This document shows, piece by piece, positions 48,436-59,686 of a DNA stretch of 64,000 nucleotides (position 1 is the stretch's first letter; each line of letters opens with the position of its first letter). This DNA comes from Paraphysoderma sedebokerense (Eukaryota > Blastocladiomycota > Physodermatomycetes > Physodermatales > Physodermataceae), in assembly GCA_025602915.1 (NCBI GenBank), contig JAHLJZ010000060.1, positions 86,620-150,619 on the forward strand, given 5' to 3'. The position numbers were made by a program, and so were the translations under genes. Under the pieces are notes generated by a model. The model saw only the letters and a program-made list of their open reading frames with translations, ran no database searches and was not told the DNA's origin.

Positions 48436-48881
48436 TTTGTACCATAATTTAAGAAAAAGAATTTCCCTTAGGAATTAGTTGTAAATAGTAAACACTCTTA
48501 TTAGGTTCTCTAGTAACTGTACAGTGACTGTAGTAGGTTAATAAAATTAATACAATTTGTTGCCTTGTTAGTAAGCAAGTTGAACATACAGCACTTACTT
48601 AGGTAGTCGGAAGAGAAAGATGTAGGTAATATAGCTCTGCAAGAATTCAGTTTTCTATTACCCAAGTTACCCATTGATTTTGACAATATTAATGTCATAT
48701 AATAAGATGCAGCCTGTCTTTCGTGTTCGTCCAGAGCTCACTTTATTTAAGTTGAGTACCGAAAATTGAAATAAGTCAAACACAAAAGATTTTTATTAAG
48801 ACGACGAACTTTCATTATTAACGAGTCATTATGGATATACGTGCATGTTATAAGTACAAAAAAATCTATGTAGCCGACCTT
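48436..48881. other. Convergent intergenic region
   Basis: About 450 bp of AT-rich 3' sequence between the converging histidine kinase and secreted-protein genes. Nothing else seen. Confidence 0.5.
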
Positions 48882-49552
48882 CTAATCTTGAAAATCTACA
48901 ATTGTTATTTTTCCGCATTGAGCGACATGGTTCTGACCACCTTCCCAAACTGCTGCATGCCATGGACCATTTCTACAATAATAAGTATGATCTTGGACAG
49001 CTTTGAATTCAAAAGTTGGATATTTGTTACAATCAATTTCGGCATCAAATAGCCAGTAATCGAATCCTAATCAATGCGAGGTATAGGTTAATATGAGGAT
49101 CATTTAAAATATTAATAAAAGGTAAGAGAGCACGAACCTGGTGCAACACTAATCAAACCCCACCCATGCTTATGATAATCAGGGTCAGATCCGTACAATT
49201 TTCGAACTTCGTCATTCCAGATATTCGAATCTTTAGAAACATATTCCATGATACCATTATTATTCTTCCAATCTAACGGTTTCTTCTGTTCTTTTACGAG
49301 TTTGGTGATCGGATTTAAAGTATTCGGATAAGATAAGATAGGAATCGATTCGGCCGACTTTGTTGTCCCTGCTCTGAGATAGACTTGGAGGAATTTATAA
49401 TTTGATGATAATTGAGTTGAATTGCTGACTTTGACTAGAATCATTGTTCTTTCGTTTTCGCTTCGTTTGGGTAAAGAGTGAGGATGGGCCGCCACAAACG
49501 AGACGAGACCGAGTGCGCAAATGGCTAGACTTAAAGTGTATCGAATATTCAT
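48882..49552 (-). CDS. Small secreted protein, paralogue 2 (unknown family)
   Basis: Exons 49552-49138 and 49066-48882, 199 residues. Signal peptide MNIRYTLSLAICALGLVSFVAA is followed by a dibasic KR-type site (LPKRSENE). It matches the gene at 4398 throughout: MILVKVSNSTQLSSNYKFLQVYLR, IPILSY, DWKNNNGIMEYVSKD, HGWGLISVAPG, DYWLFDAEIDC and QNHVAQCGKITIVDFQ. The first intron of paralogue 1 is absent and the second is kept at the same codon. The shared TATA 12-mer suggests similar expression. No domain is recognised and function is unknown. Confidence 0.82.
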
Positions 49553-50186
49553 TTTGTTGAATTTTAATTGATGGTTTAGGTATGATTGAATGTTCAGAGA
49601 ATTATTAAGATGTTGATTACTGTGAATTCTAGGAGGAGGTTTGATGCCTTTATATATTCGCAGCGATATCGTACATATCTTTTCACTTGCATTCTTTCTT
49701 ACTCACACACTACTCATTACATGGTTAATACACACGTTTCGATTACCTTTGAATCTCAATTCATCTACCTACGGTCATAACGGTGTCATGTCTTGTTCTA
49801 AACTTATCGATTTCAGCCGAAAACCCCGTATCTAGATATCTGTATTGTTTCTGCCGCACGACTATTTTTTTTGTGAACATTAGTCAAGATGGTAAATTAT
49901 TCGTGGTGGACTCTACGCCAAATTTTAGACGCGGCGCGTAGAAAATCGATAAAGTTGGATCTGGCTAAATTTAACAGGGAAAATTTTCTGTTAAAAATGT
50001 CATTCGAATTGGCGCTCAGCCAGGACATTTGATCATCCATATGGTGTTGCTTCGATGACATATATTTACAAATCAGTGTACATTAACGAATACATTCTTT
50101 GCCAATGATGTATAGTGCATTCTTCATCTGGGAACTCATCTAACAGGATTTCACTCGTTGAATTAATCTGAGTGTATAAATTTTAA
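49553..50186. other. Intergenic, promoter of secreted paralogue 2
   Basis: About 630 bp between the divergent-end secreted gene and the 3' end of the lipase. It carries the TATA element listed separately. Two overlapping 64-codon frames at 49586-49835 are unsupported. Confidence 0.5.
49649..49660 (-). promoter_or_regulatory. TATA box of secreted paralogue 2
   Basis: Minus-strand CGAATATATAAA, identical to the 12-mer upstream of paralogue 1 at 4309-4320. Confidence 0.6.
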
Positions 50187-53100
50187 TTAATGTATACTCT
50201 TCGTCCTCTTCTCTGTCCTCAAATCGATCCCAAACACGGCGTCTCCATCGACGTCACTTTGAATTTCAATCATCTCACCATCTCCCATTTCGTTCCTACC
50301 ACGAGTGTTGCCTTTGCTGGGTGAAACACCGGGAGTAGATGTGCCAGAATTTGCGTAAGAAGGGTATGGTGAGTTTGGATAAGATATTGAAGTAGGATGA
50401 ACTGAAGACGAATGGTGAGTCGAGGATGGATTCGCGGCAGAAGAAGCAATGGCACGAGCATGAGGAAGACGTTTGCGAGATTTCTTCGATCTCGATTTTT
50501 CGGTTAATCTTGACTTCTGTTTCAGATAATCTAATTAAAAGAAGAGTATGAACAAATTATTAAGTATTTGCATTAAATGAAAAAAAGAATTAATAAACAA
50601 ACTTTTGTCCAACGCCAATTCAATCATACACCTATTTTTTATGATGCTAATCATTGGCCAAGTTGATCTCTCTCCTTTCAGCAACCAATAGTCTATATCA
50701 GATGGAGTAGGATTATTGAATGCGTTCTTGTAATCCTGTTTATGTTTTGTGTGCATGAGATGAATCAAAATGCAATGATCAGCCTCTAGTCGTGTAAGAT
50801 GTGATGGTCGCCAAAGAAAAAAGAAAATAGAAGTCATATAGGTTAAAACGATACAATACCTCCCAATCCAAGTCAGGAACAATTGTCACATCGCCAGTCA
50901 ATTTATCTTGAACCGCCCATTTGGCTAGGAAGGAGGGAATAATACCAAGCGATGCTGCCTATTCCACGCTTGAATGTTAATCCAAAACCCAATGAAAGTT
51001 TGAAAGAAAGGTCCATCGCAAATAAAACCAACCTGACAAGCTCTAACTCGGACCTCCATCATCACCACACTCAAAAGTTTATTCCAGAATATATTTTTCT
51101 CATCTCGAAACCCTTTTACTACGAATGGAGCAGCTGTCGCTCCGGCTTGAGAAACAATAAAATGATTGACATTGAACAGTTCAGCGAGACGGGTGTGCGG
51201 TGATTCTCTGCTCGATCGCAAGGATTAAGGAAATTAGAAATGAGTAAATAAGATTAAAAACTATACGAACTGTAAATGTTCATAACAAACCCTTCACTAA
51301 TGCTTGGATCACCCCATTTGATATCTGATCCGTTGGGATGCCATTTCTTAACAACGCCATTTGTATCTTTAGCTAAAAGATCCACTTTAGAATACAACGG
51401 ATACGTGGCTGTCGTTGATGCACATGCGGCAGACCAAATCAGCTATATTGGAAGGTCAATACAAGAGCGAAAAAGACAAGCGACATTGAAGCTGATAAAA
51501 ACGAGAGAGAAGACGGACCACATTCGGGGCTGTCAAATAGTTAAGCAGCCTTGGTACTTCATTCGTTCGTGAACTTGATACTGTGATATTTAAAATTCTT
51601 CGAGTTTTTTGAAACGCTTCTTCAAAGGTAATGTCGCCAACGTTGGACCGAACGCAATCTTCAAGAACTTTGACGTCTAAGAGATATCCTGTTGCCGAGA
51701 AACGGTTCAGTTTTTGAAATGTTGAATTAACAGTAAGGGAATGGAGACGACAAGGTTCAACACACCATATTTCAATAATCTCGTAATCTTTCTTCTGAAA
51801 TTTCCTTTTTTCCCAACCTTAACAAAAGCCTGCAAATTGATTCCACCTGTTTCAAAGATTTCCTACAAGAATTATAGCTTATGAACATGTGCCTAGCCAG
51901 TGTGTTGAAAGAGATTGGAGCCAAACAAACCTTCAATTCAGTATCACTATGGATACAGACTAAGGCAGCGATTAAAGCGCCAACCGCAGAACCCGAGATG
52001 ATACGCGGTAATAAACCCTGTTCAAAAAGTGCTTTCACAACCCCAAGATGATATAGACCTGTTTTTTGTAATACAATTGGTGTGGAGATAACAAAGAGTT
52101 AGCCGGAGATATTAACAGTAGTATCGAAGGAAGTAAAAACGGCCGAATGAGAAAGACAAAGACACAAATGAAATGCCGAAGTTAACAAAAACGAAAATAA
52201 GTAACGAACCAAACGTAGCACCCCCCTGCAAAACCAACGCACTACATCCAAAACTTTTGTATGTTTCATGAAAAAAATCAAGTTTCATTTGAGGTGTAAG
52301 TTGTGGGAAATTGGTGTTGAGAATGTGATCCAGTATAGTGACGACCTCGGTGTGGTATGATTCTATCAGGTTTTTCGTGCTGTAAAAGGCAGAATTAGCA
52401 ACGTCAGATGTTCGACTTAGTAGTTATTATTGAGCGAAATGAAAAAAAAAACACAAAATTGCAGAAGCCCATGAGAAAGGATACTTACCCTGCATAACTG
52501 ACAGAGAACAGTCTCGGATCATTCAAACCACCCAAATTCCTAAGGAGACCTACGCAGTTTCCATCATTATTACTACCGTATAATCTAAAACAACGAAATG
52601 GTAGGTGACTGATAACATACCGCTTCTCAACATATAAATTAAACTCAAAACATCTCCGCTTTCCCTTGTGTTTCTCAGCTTGGTCAAGCGAAATAGAATA
52701 AGTTTGTAATCGTAATCCGATGAAGCCGGATTTGCTCGCCACGCATCATTGGATAGTTTTCTGAATATGAAAGAAGCGGAAAGAATTAGGAAGATTTGGG
52801 TAGGGTGATTCGAATCGAGAATATGGAAAGCAATTTTGGAGGGCCCATGAAAGAGACTATAGAAAGACGCATACGAATCCAATTCTCCGGCCACACTTTT
52901 CCACTCATCATAAGTTTTCGAATTCGCTAGTCGTTTTCGGATTTCTTCGATTGCAGTGTGTCTGTCACTCCAAATTTGAATGGGATTGAAGGTACTCAAT
53001 ACTGCGCTTCCTGTTGAGATGGCCGCTGAGGCAACTGTGGACGCTATTTTAAACGGTATCTGAATTGGTGCAGTGATGATGGATGAGAATGAAGGTAAAC

Positions 53101-53189
53101 CGAAAGGAATCGGAATGAGGGAAAGTGACGATGCTGTTGGCCGGTGTGTTGGCTGTTTCGATTGCGAAATCGGGAAATAGAAGGATCAT
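50187..53189 (-). CDS. Patatin-domain triacylglycerol lipase/acyltransferase, Tgl3/4/5 family
   Basis: DUF3336 plus patatin protein of the yeast Tgl3/4/5 and plant SDP1 family, which act on lipid droplets. Exons from the 3' end are 50187-50530, 50603-50735, 50860-50958, 51033-51207, 51291-51442, 51519-51688, 51766-51862, 51931-52058, 52210-52379, 52489-52549 and 52621-52760, plus an exon ending at 52875. The 5' end is unresolved: the only nearby ATG (53189) needs an extra intron to reach the conserved frame. Conserved blocks include TYDEWKSVAGELDS, RNLGGLNDPRLFSVSYAGTKNLI, ALVLQGGATFGLYHLGVVKAL and LFNVNHFIVSQ. The nucleophile elbow reads SGSAVGAL, with Ala where GxSxG has the catalytic Ser, and the usual DG of the dyad reads GDPS. 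The C-terminus is basic then Ser/Pro-rich. Confidence 0.85.
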
Positions 53190-54650
53190 GAATGAAGTGT
53201 TATGATAAGCAAAGAAACCGAATATAAATTAAAGTGTTAGCTATGATTTCGATTATATCAGGCGATAATAACTGCTATCGATTCATTTAAAAGTAAAGGC
53301 ATATCATATCCAAGAAATGATAGCATCAATGTAATGCCGAATGCATTTCACTTGCTAACAGTCTGGTTGTGGGGAATGGTGAAGAGAAGAGTACATCCAC
53401 ACAAATTGTATGATGTCGCAGATTCCGCAACATATCCTTTATCTCCACATTATCTGAACTGCTATCTGTTTGTATGCAGGAGCTACTTCAAAGATATTCG
53501 TCCGAACGGCCAAGTTGTCTTTACGATGCGAGTTCTCCTACACTTGTTCGGCACAAAGCATTCGAGGCCCCTTATAAAGACTGTGGATAGAATAGAGCAC
53601 TTACCGAGACACCTGAAGTGCAATTTGCTGTCTCCATGAATGATGTGATGGTTTGCGGCCAGTGACAATGATTATACGAAAGCGCAATCGTGGACAAAAC
53701 GGTGGATGCAACAAGTTTTAGCAGGTCATGAGGTGGCCAATTGCAGATTATTCAAATATATATGAATAGGGCGGAATGATGAAATGATATATATTTTCTT
53801 GTGTAGTTTTGTGTGCTCTATTCGGATTTCACTTTTCAGGGTGGACTGTGAGCGGATTATTGTGATCATTTAAACAAAGGACAATGTCCACATGAAATTA
53901 TGTTTATTTTGGCAAATTTGATTAGGAATAGCATATTCTGTATTCTGGTAAGTTGTTATTTAAAATGTGGAATATGGAGATGAAATGCTTTCGATTATAT
54001 ATGATACCAGGGCTGGACAGATATGAATCCACATTACGGAACAATAATAAGGGTGAATCAGAATTATCAGGAATGTGCATTCCGCATGATATGAGATTTG
54101 ATCCGAATGCAAATGAGCTGTTTCATACGACTTACTCATTCGACATATTATCATCGACGTTTATATCTCTTGAAACGAGGAATGACATCACAGTTCATGT
54201 CGAAAAGAAGTTATCGTCCGATGCAAGGAATATGAAAAGTCCGGCGCAACCTTTCTGTGCGACTTTAATCTTGTGCCGATTGCCACGGTTTTGTGTGACC
54301 GTTAAATATGGAAATTACAACATTTTTCTTAATTTGTATCCAGTCTTCGTTGATGATACAGTCGATGAGGAAAATGCATATATGGCCTGTCTCCGATTCT
54401 CCCCAGATTTCTTTTGAATTTCCATTCCTCTCCCCCACTTCGTCGCACAAAGTTAACGTCACTCGCAATCACAGCCGAGATAAAACGATAATTTTTGCCG
54501 TAGGATATATAAACTCGCCATCTTTTGTCCTCGTCTTTCCATCTTCTGACGAGTGTGCAATCCGATACTTCTGCTTTGCGCGTCAAGTCGACATAAAACG
54601 TACATTGCCTCATCGATCAAATATAAACGCCAGCGCTCACAAAAATCACT
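53190..54650. other. Intergenic, divergent promoters
   Basis: About 1.45 kb. A single 154-codon frame at 53953-54417 has no known domain and sits in AT-rich DNA. It is not called. Confidence 0.4.
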
Positions 54651-56175
54651 ATGCCAAGTGCGACAATGTACGCAGCCGAAATGTCTCCGCTCGAGAGCTT
54701 CTACGGTCTTGTGCTCAATGTGAACGATGCAATGTTGGTCATCGAGGCCGCAAGAACTGGCAGAACTCACCGCATCGATGGACCACATTCGGTTCCTTGG
54801 AATCAGATACGAAGTGGAAGTGTGTTTGTCTATGCTCAGGAAATGGTATGTATTATCCTATTAATTTAGTAACAGTTTGTAGTCCTCGTACTAATTCTAA
54901 TTACGTTCAATTAAATGTCAGTCTCCTCCTCCCCCCACTCCGATACTCCAACAGTCTGAATCGATATTAAACTTGCCTACGGGAGTATTCCATGAACTCA
55001 AAATCACAGTGTCGACACTGGCCTCACCTTCACTATCCTCGGCTCATTTCTGTCCAGGCAGCACCCATATCGCAGCACCCATGTCGTGTTATCTGTTTAC
55101 TCTCCATTCCTTCCTTCATCAAGATGCTCTCCCTCAGTCACCTGCGAATGTTGGCATTCTTCAGGGAATGAGTGCCCCGCACTTACGACAGCCCATTGAT
55201 TGGGCTAAAAAACTGGGAATTAAAGTGCAAATTCGTCTGTGGCCAAAATACATGGAGTACGTGAAGGATACCCTGGGATCAGAAGGTGGAAACATGGTAA
55301 GTGAAAGAGAGAGAGCGTGGAATCGTGAATGGAATAGGGACGTTCAAAATCAAATGCCCCACGAGAGAAGACAAAGTTTGGCTACTAGTGGTAGTTGGGG
55401 TAGTGCCGAAAATGGTGCCATTGCAAATTACAATTCGAATTCATCCTTGCAAGGTTTTCACGATATTAGACATAACAGAACAACAAGCAATCCACATTTA
55501 TATTCGCAACTGCTATCGCAACAACAGCAACTACAAGCAACATATCCGAACTCGACACCGAATGCACCAACTCATTCTCCAGTGTCCCCTTCTCCTTCTG
55601 CTACCATTGCTCCTCCTTTTACTGCGCGATCTCCGGCCTCTACCTTGCCATCCCCAGCTTTGTCTTCGCCACCATCTTTCTCGCCGCGTCCCGATTTCCA
55701 TTCATCGTATTCGACTGCAAACCCCCGTCTTGCTCCAATTCTTTCTACACCGACGTCGAGATCCTATTCATACCCTCCCTCAACGCATGCTCTGACTGCG
55801 ATGACACCACCCATTTCTCCAATCGTGCGACGGGCACCCCATTCTCCCGATAACGACAAGCGAACATCGCCTCGTCCCATATCACCACGATATCATCCGT
55901 ACACTTTATCCTCTAGTCTTTCTTTACCCATCCTGCCGTCACCTGCGCGTCATGAAAGAAGTATCGACCAAACGTCATGGGCTGGGCCTTGCATTATCGA
56001 TGGAAATGTTGGAAATGGACACACTTCGGCTAGTCCTGAATCGATTGATGAGACGGCTTGGTTGGAAAAAAGCAAACACCCTATCGAATCGCCTACAAGT
56101 CTTGAGCGAGACTTTGAAGATGAGTGTAAAATCAGTTTGTTGGATACCGAAGCAAAACGGTTTCTGTGCAGTTGA
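54651..56175 (+). CDS. Protein with N-terminal half of a WOPR domain and Pro/Ser-rich tail
   Basis: Two exons, 54651-54845 and 54922-56175, 482 residues. Residues about 17-65 (FYGLVLNVNDAMLVIEAARTG, then IRSGSVFVYAQE) match the first half of the WOPR domain in regulators A-D, but on one exon with no introns. The second half (RWTDG, WSxSxxxGDF and the FHLVAYY block) is not found; exon 2 starts with a proline run instead. A middle block, HLRQPIDWAKKLGIKVQIRLWPKYMEYVKDTLG, looks globular and is unrecognised. Residues about 190-340 are Pro/Ser-rich. It may be a diverged WOPR protein, or an intron choice may hide the rest. Function is not assigned. Confidence 0.6.
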
Positions 56176-56609
56176 GTTGTACTTGTCGCAGGTGTTAACT
56201 ATTGACCACACATTTTTGCTTGCTGCTAAATGAATCGATCAATTCAGTTTACATAATTTATTGCTCGTCGCTTTGCTAGTAAAATTGCATTATAATAGCT
56301 GTAGTATATGCTACAATGAGCGCAAATAGAATAGTTTGGGTTTTCTGACGGATATCCTAAGAATGGAACTACAACTGCTTGTAAAATACAACCAATGTAT
56401 CCTCTCGTATTACCTTCACATTCTTCATTGTCTAAACCTTTTAAATTCACTCCTTTTCCATAATATAATTCCTTGACAATTCTAAATAATCTCCGAATGA
56501 TGAGCAAAAGGACGCGCAATGGACAATGAGCGAGCCGTCGGGTTGGCCTGATTCCCTCTTTCTTTGCAGAAGGGAATTCAAATCGCACCACAACGAAAGG
56601 ATATAGAGA
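56176..56609. other. Intergenic, promoter of DNAAF1
   Basis: About 430 bp. I looked specifically for an RFX X-box, expected for a ciliary gene, and did not find a convincing one. Confidence 0.45.
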
Positions 56610-59299
56610 ATGTTGGCATCTACGAACACAAAACCAGTTGCATTCCCGTTCTCTCGCGACAAGAGACAGCAAGATGACAAGGGATACACCCTCATGACGT
56701 TGCCGTATCTCAAGCAGCTCTGCAAAGAGCAAAAGGGCTACGCTACTCCGGAATTGAACGATCGGCTGTATCTACATTACAAAGGTATATCTCCTTCTCC
56801 ATGTGTATGCTTGTCAATAGGTGAATAGGTAGCTGTGAGGAAAACACTGCGATGACTCGACTAGTCGTCGATGTGGTGTTTTGGTCGCGAGTAAAAATGT
56901 AACATCCTCGTCACAAGCGATGACGAATTCGTGTTTAACAAACATGTGCTCTCAACTTACTGACTCTTGACTGGTTTATATGCTTTATTACTGTCTGGGA
57001 ATCAATTACGGATAATTCGATATCCTCAGGCTTTGCTAGAATTGAGAATCTGGAAAGTTACACTGGGTTGAAAAGTTTATGGTTGGAGGGAAATGGAATC
57101 ACAGAGATCGAAGGCTTAGGTAAGATTCATCATGTTAAAATTGACTTGGTTCATCCATATCATGATGGGTGCTTGGAATAGGACTATATTTGTTTGTTTG
57201 GCTTTCGAAATCGACGCGATTGGGAGTGACGGAACCTGGTCGAAAACCGCAATTTCACAATCTACTTATGTGAGATTTATGCTAACAAACAATGTCATTT
57301 GTCTTGGACACGGTTGTAATCATTGTGTTGACAAAGATGAATTGAAAGAGTTGCGATGTTTGTAAGTGATTTGTGTTTCTACTTTTGTGACATTTCGCCT
57401 TCCCAGAACTGTTGAATTTCTCACATCCCTCTGTCTTTACCATCGTTCATTTCATGCTCATAGATATTTGCAGGAAAACTGTATCTCGAAAATCAAAAAT
57501 GTGACGCCATTGGTCAACCTCGACACTCTCAATCTGTCAAACAACATGATCAAATGTCTCGACCCTTGTCTGGCCACACTTCCACAGTTAAAGTCTTTAT
57601 TGCTGACAAAGAATCAATTGAAAGGGAAAGATGATTTGGAAGTTTTGAAAAATTGTGCAGAGATCACGTATGTCGCAATCTCCACTTACTTTCCATCTAG
57701 CTGTTACATGGGACAATTCATTAATTTTCTTTCTGTCGCCTAAGTGTTCTTGATTTATCCCATAATAAACTGGAAGATCCTGAAATATACGACATATTTG
57801 CAGATATGCCAAACTTGGTAAGATCTCTGGTTAATTAGACATATTAATATACCCTCAGTCTTAATGATTTGTGCTGGGCGTCCATAAATGCACTAATGCG
57901 GGCAACCTTTTTTTTATCTTTTTTCTGGTTTCTTGTCTGATGCCGCATTCTCATCCCAGGCGGTCCTTAATTTGATGGGTAACCCAATAGTCCCCAAAAC
58001 GAAACAGTACAGACGCACCTTGATTCATCGATGTAAAAAATTGACATACTTGGATGATCGGCCAGTATTTGATAGTGAGCGAAGAGCTGTGGAGGCTTGG
58101 TTTGTATCTTACATCACCGTAACTGTCTATACAGAAGAAAACACATTGTTTGCGAGATTAATGTGTAATGTGTGATTTAATAGGGCCGAAGGTGGTATGG
58201 AAGCTGAGCGGGAAGAGCGATCGCGACAAAGAGAAGAAGAACGAGAGGAACATCGTCGTAATTTTGAAGGTATTTCTCATGTTCATATTTTTCTTCAAAC
58301 GCCGTGGTTCCGATTCTTAATTATATCGTTTTGGAAACATCAGCCCTTCGACAGTTACAGGCTGAAAATCAGCAACGTCGACGGGAAACATACGGCTCCG
58401 ATGTGGACGACGAACCAACGTATCCACCGAATATTCAACGTTTTCACGATGAAATGGTTTCTCGAGTTGATGATACTGATCCTACGGAGACAGTTGAAAA
58501 TGGGAGAACAGAACGTTTGAAAATTGAATCAGATAGCAACATCTCTGTTGCTGCGGAAGACTACGGGCGTAAAACCTTGGATCAGGGACAAAATGAGTGC
58601 TCGAATGTTGGGCAAACGGACGAAAAATTAACGAGTCCAAACGAGATGACTGTACCGATTCGAAATTACGTTTCTTTGACTACCACCGGTCGACTGTTGA
58701 CCACACGTTCAGAATCACCGAAGGGGGTTGCGAACAGGCAACCCAAAATTCAAGAAATCGTGGAAACAGAACAAACTGATGGCCCAAATTTTGAAGAAAA
58801 TGATGAATTGGATGTTAGTGATGAGGAATGCGACCTTTCGGACGCGACCGCCTTGACACTTGACGACAAATTGAAATTAAATCTTACGGAGGGGCATCAG
58901 GGACAATCAGAGGAGGAAGGCGGCTCTGAGAAAGAAGAAGTCAGAAATAAGGATTTATTGATGGCCATTAGATCGTCAACTAGATTTGAAAAGCATGATA
59001 TGACCGAAACAACTGCTGGTCATACCGAGTACGATATCGTTGATCAGCCGCTGACCGGGAAACCTGCAAATGACGAGGAAGAATTTGGTAAACGGAAAGT
59101 CTTGATCGAGGAAATTAACGAGGAAGTTAAAGATGCCAGTCCGCAACTTAATAAGGATAGGCACGACTTGAAACCAGAACAGGATGAGAGTGTACAAGAA
59201 ATCAAGTTTATCGAGATCTTGCATCCTGATGATGATACTGGCGGGGAGGAAAGAAATGAGTCGGAAGGGAATGGTAAAGTAGCATGGGTTAAGAAGTAG
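56610..59299 (+). CDS. DNAAF1: Dynein axonemal assembly factor 1 (LRRC50/ODA7)
   Basis: Cytoplasmic factor needed to pre-assemble dynein arms of motile cilia. Exons are 56610-56784, 57030-57119, 57337-57361, 57464-57667, 57745-57817, 57960-58099, 58184-58269 and 58344-59299, giving 582 residues. [31 protein letters not shown] matches the conserved DNAAF1 N-terminus. Leucine-rich repeats follow: [53 protein letters not shown] and [14 protein letters not shown], capped by [37 protein letters not shown], diagnostic of the family. [12 protein letters not shown] leads to a charged coiled coil and an acidic tail. The 25-nt third exon is the least certain. The gene implies a flagellated life stage. 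Confidence 0.92.
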
Positions 59300-59686
59300 C
59301 ATTGGAGTAAATTGATACTGGAGTGATCTCGACGCATCTGGTCTATCTTGAACTTAAATCTCTTATAACAACTGCGTTTTCTGTATTTAGTTCACTGTTT
59401 GGCATCTCGTCTTGTTTATGTGTGAATAGTTCTATTTGGTGTAGTTGCACCCCCGTTTGTACATGATTTTTCATATTCCTCAACTTTATTAAATCGGAAA
59501 AACTAAAATGATTTGAGAATTATGCAAATCAATCATGCACTGTGTTACTTTACATTCTGCAAACTGACTCATGACGATTTTCTTGCCATACTCATGTCCT
59601 CAAAATCACTTCTTCATCGTAATCTTACACAATCATAATACTACATCCCCATATCTGATGCTTTCTCCGTAAATGGAACCTAAACT
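59300..59686. other. Convergent intergenic region
   Basis: About 390 bp, AT-rich, with a TTTATTAAAT-type 3' sequence. No gene. Confidence 0.5.

Noticed and set aside
53953-54417. 154-codon open frame upstream of the half-WOPR gene
   Set aside because: No domain, no signal peptide, no splice context, and a competing 220-codon frame overlaps it; likely chance.
56244-56732. 162-codon minus-strand frame
   Set aside because: It overlaps the first exon and promoter of DNAAF1 and shows no recognisable protein features.
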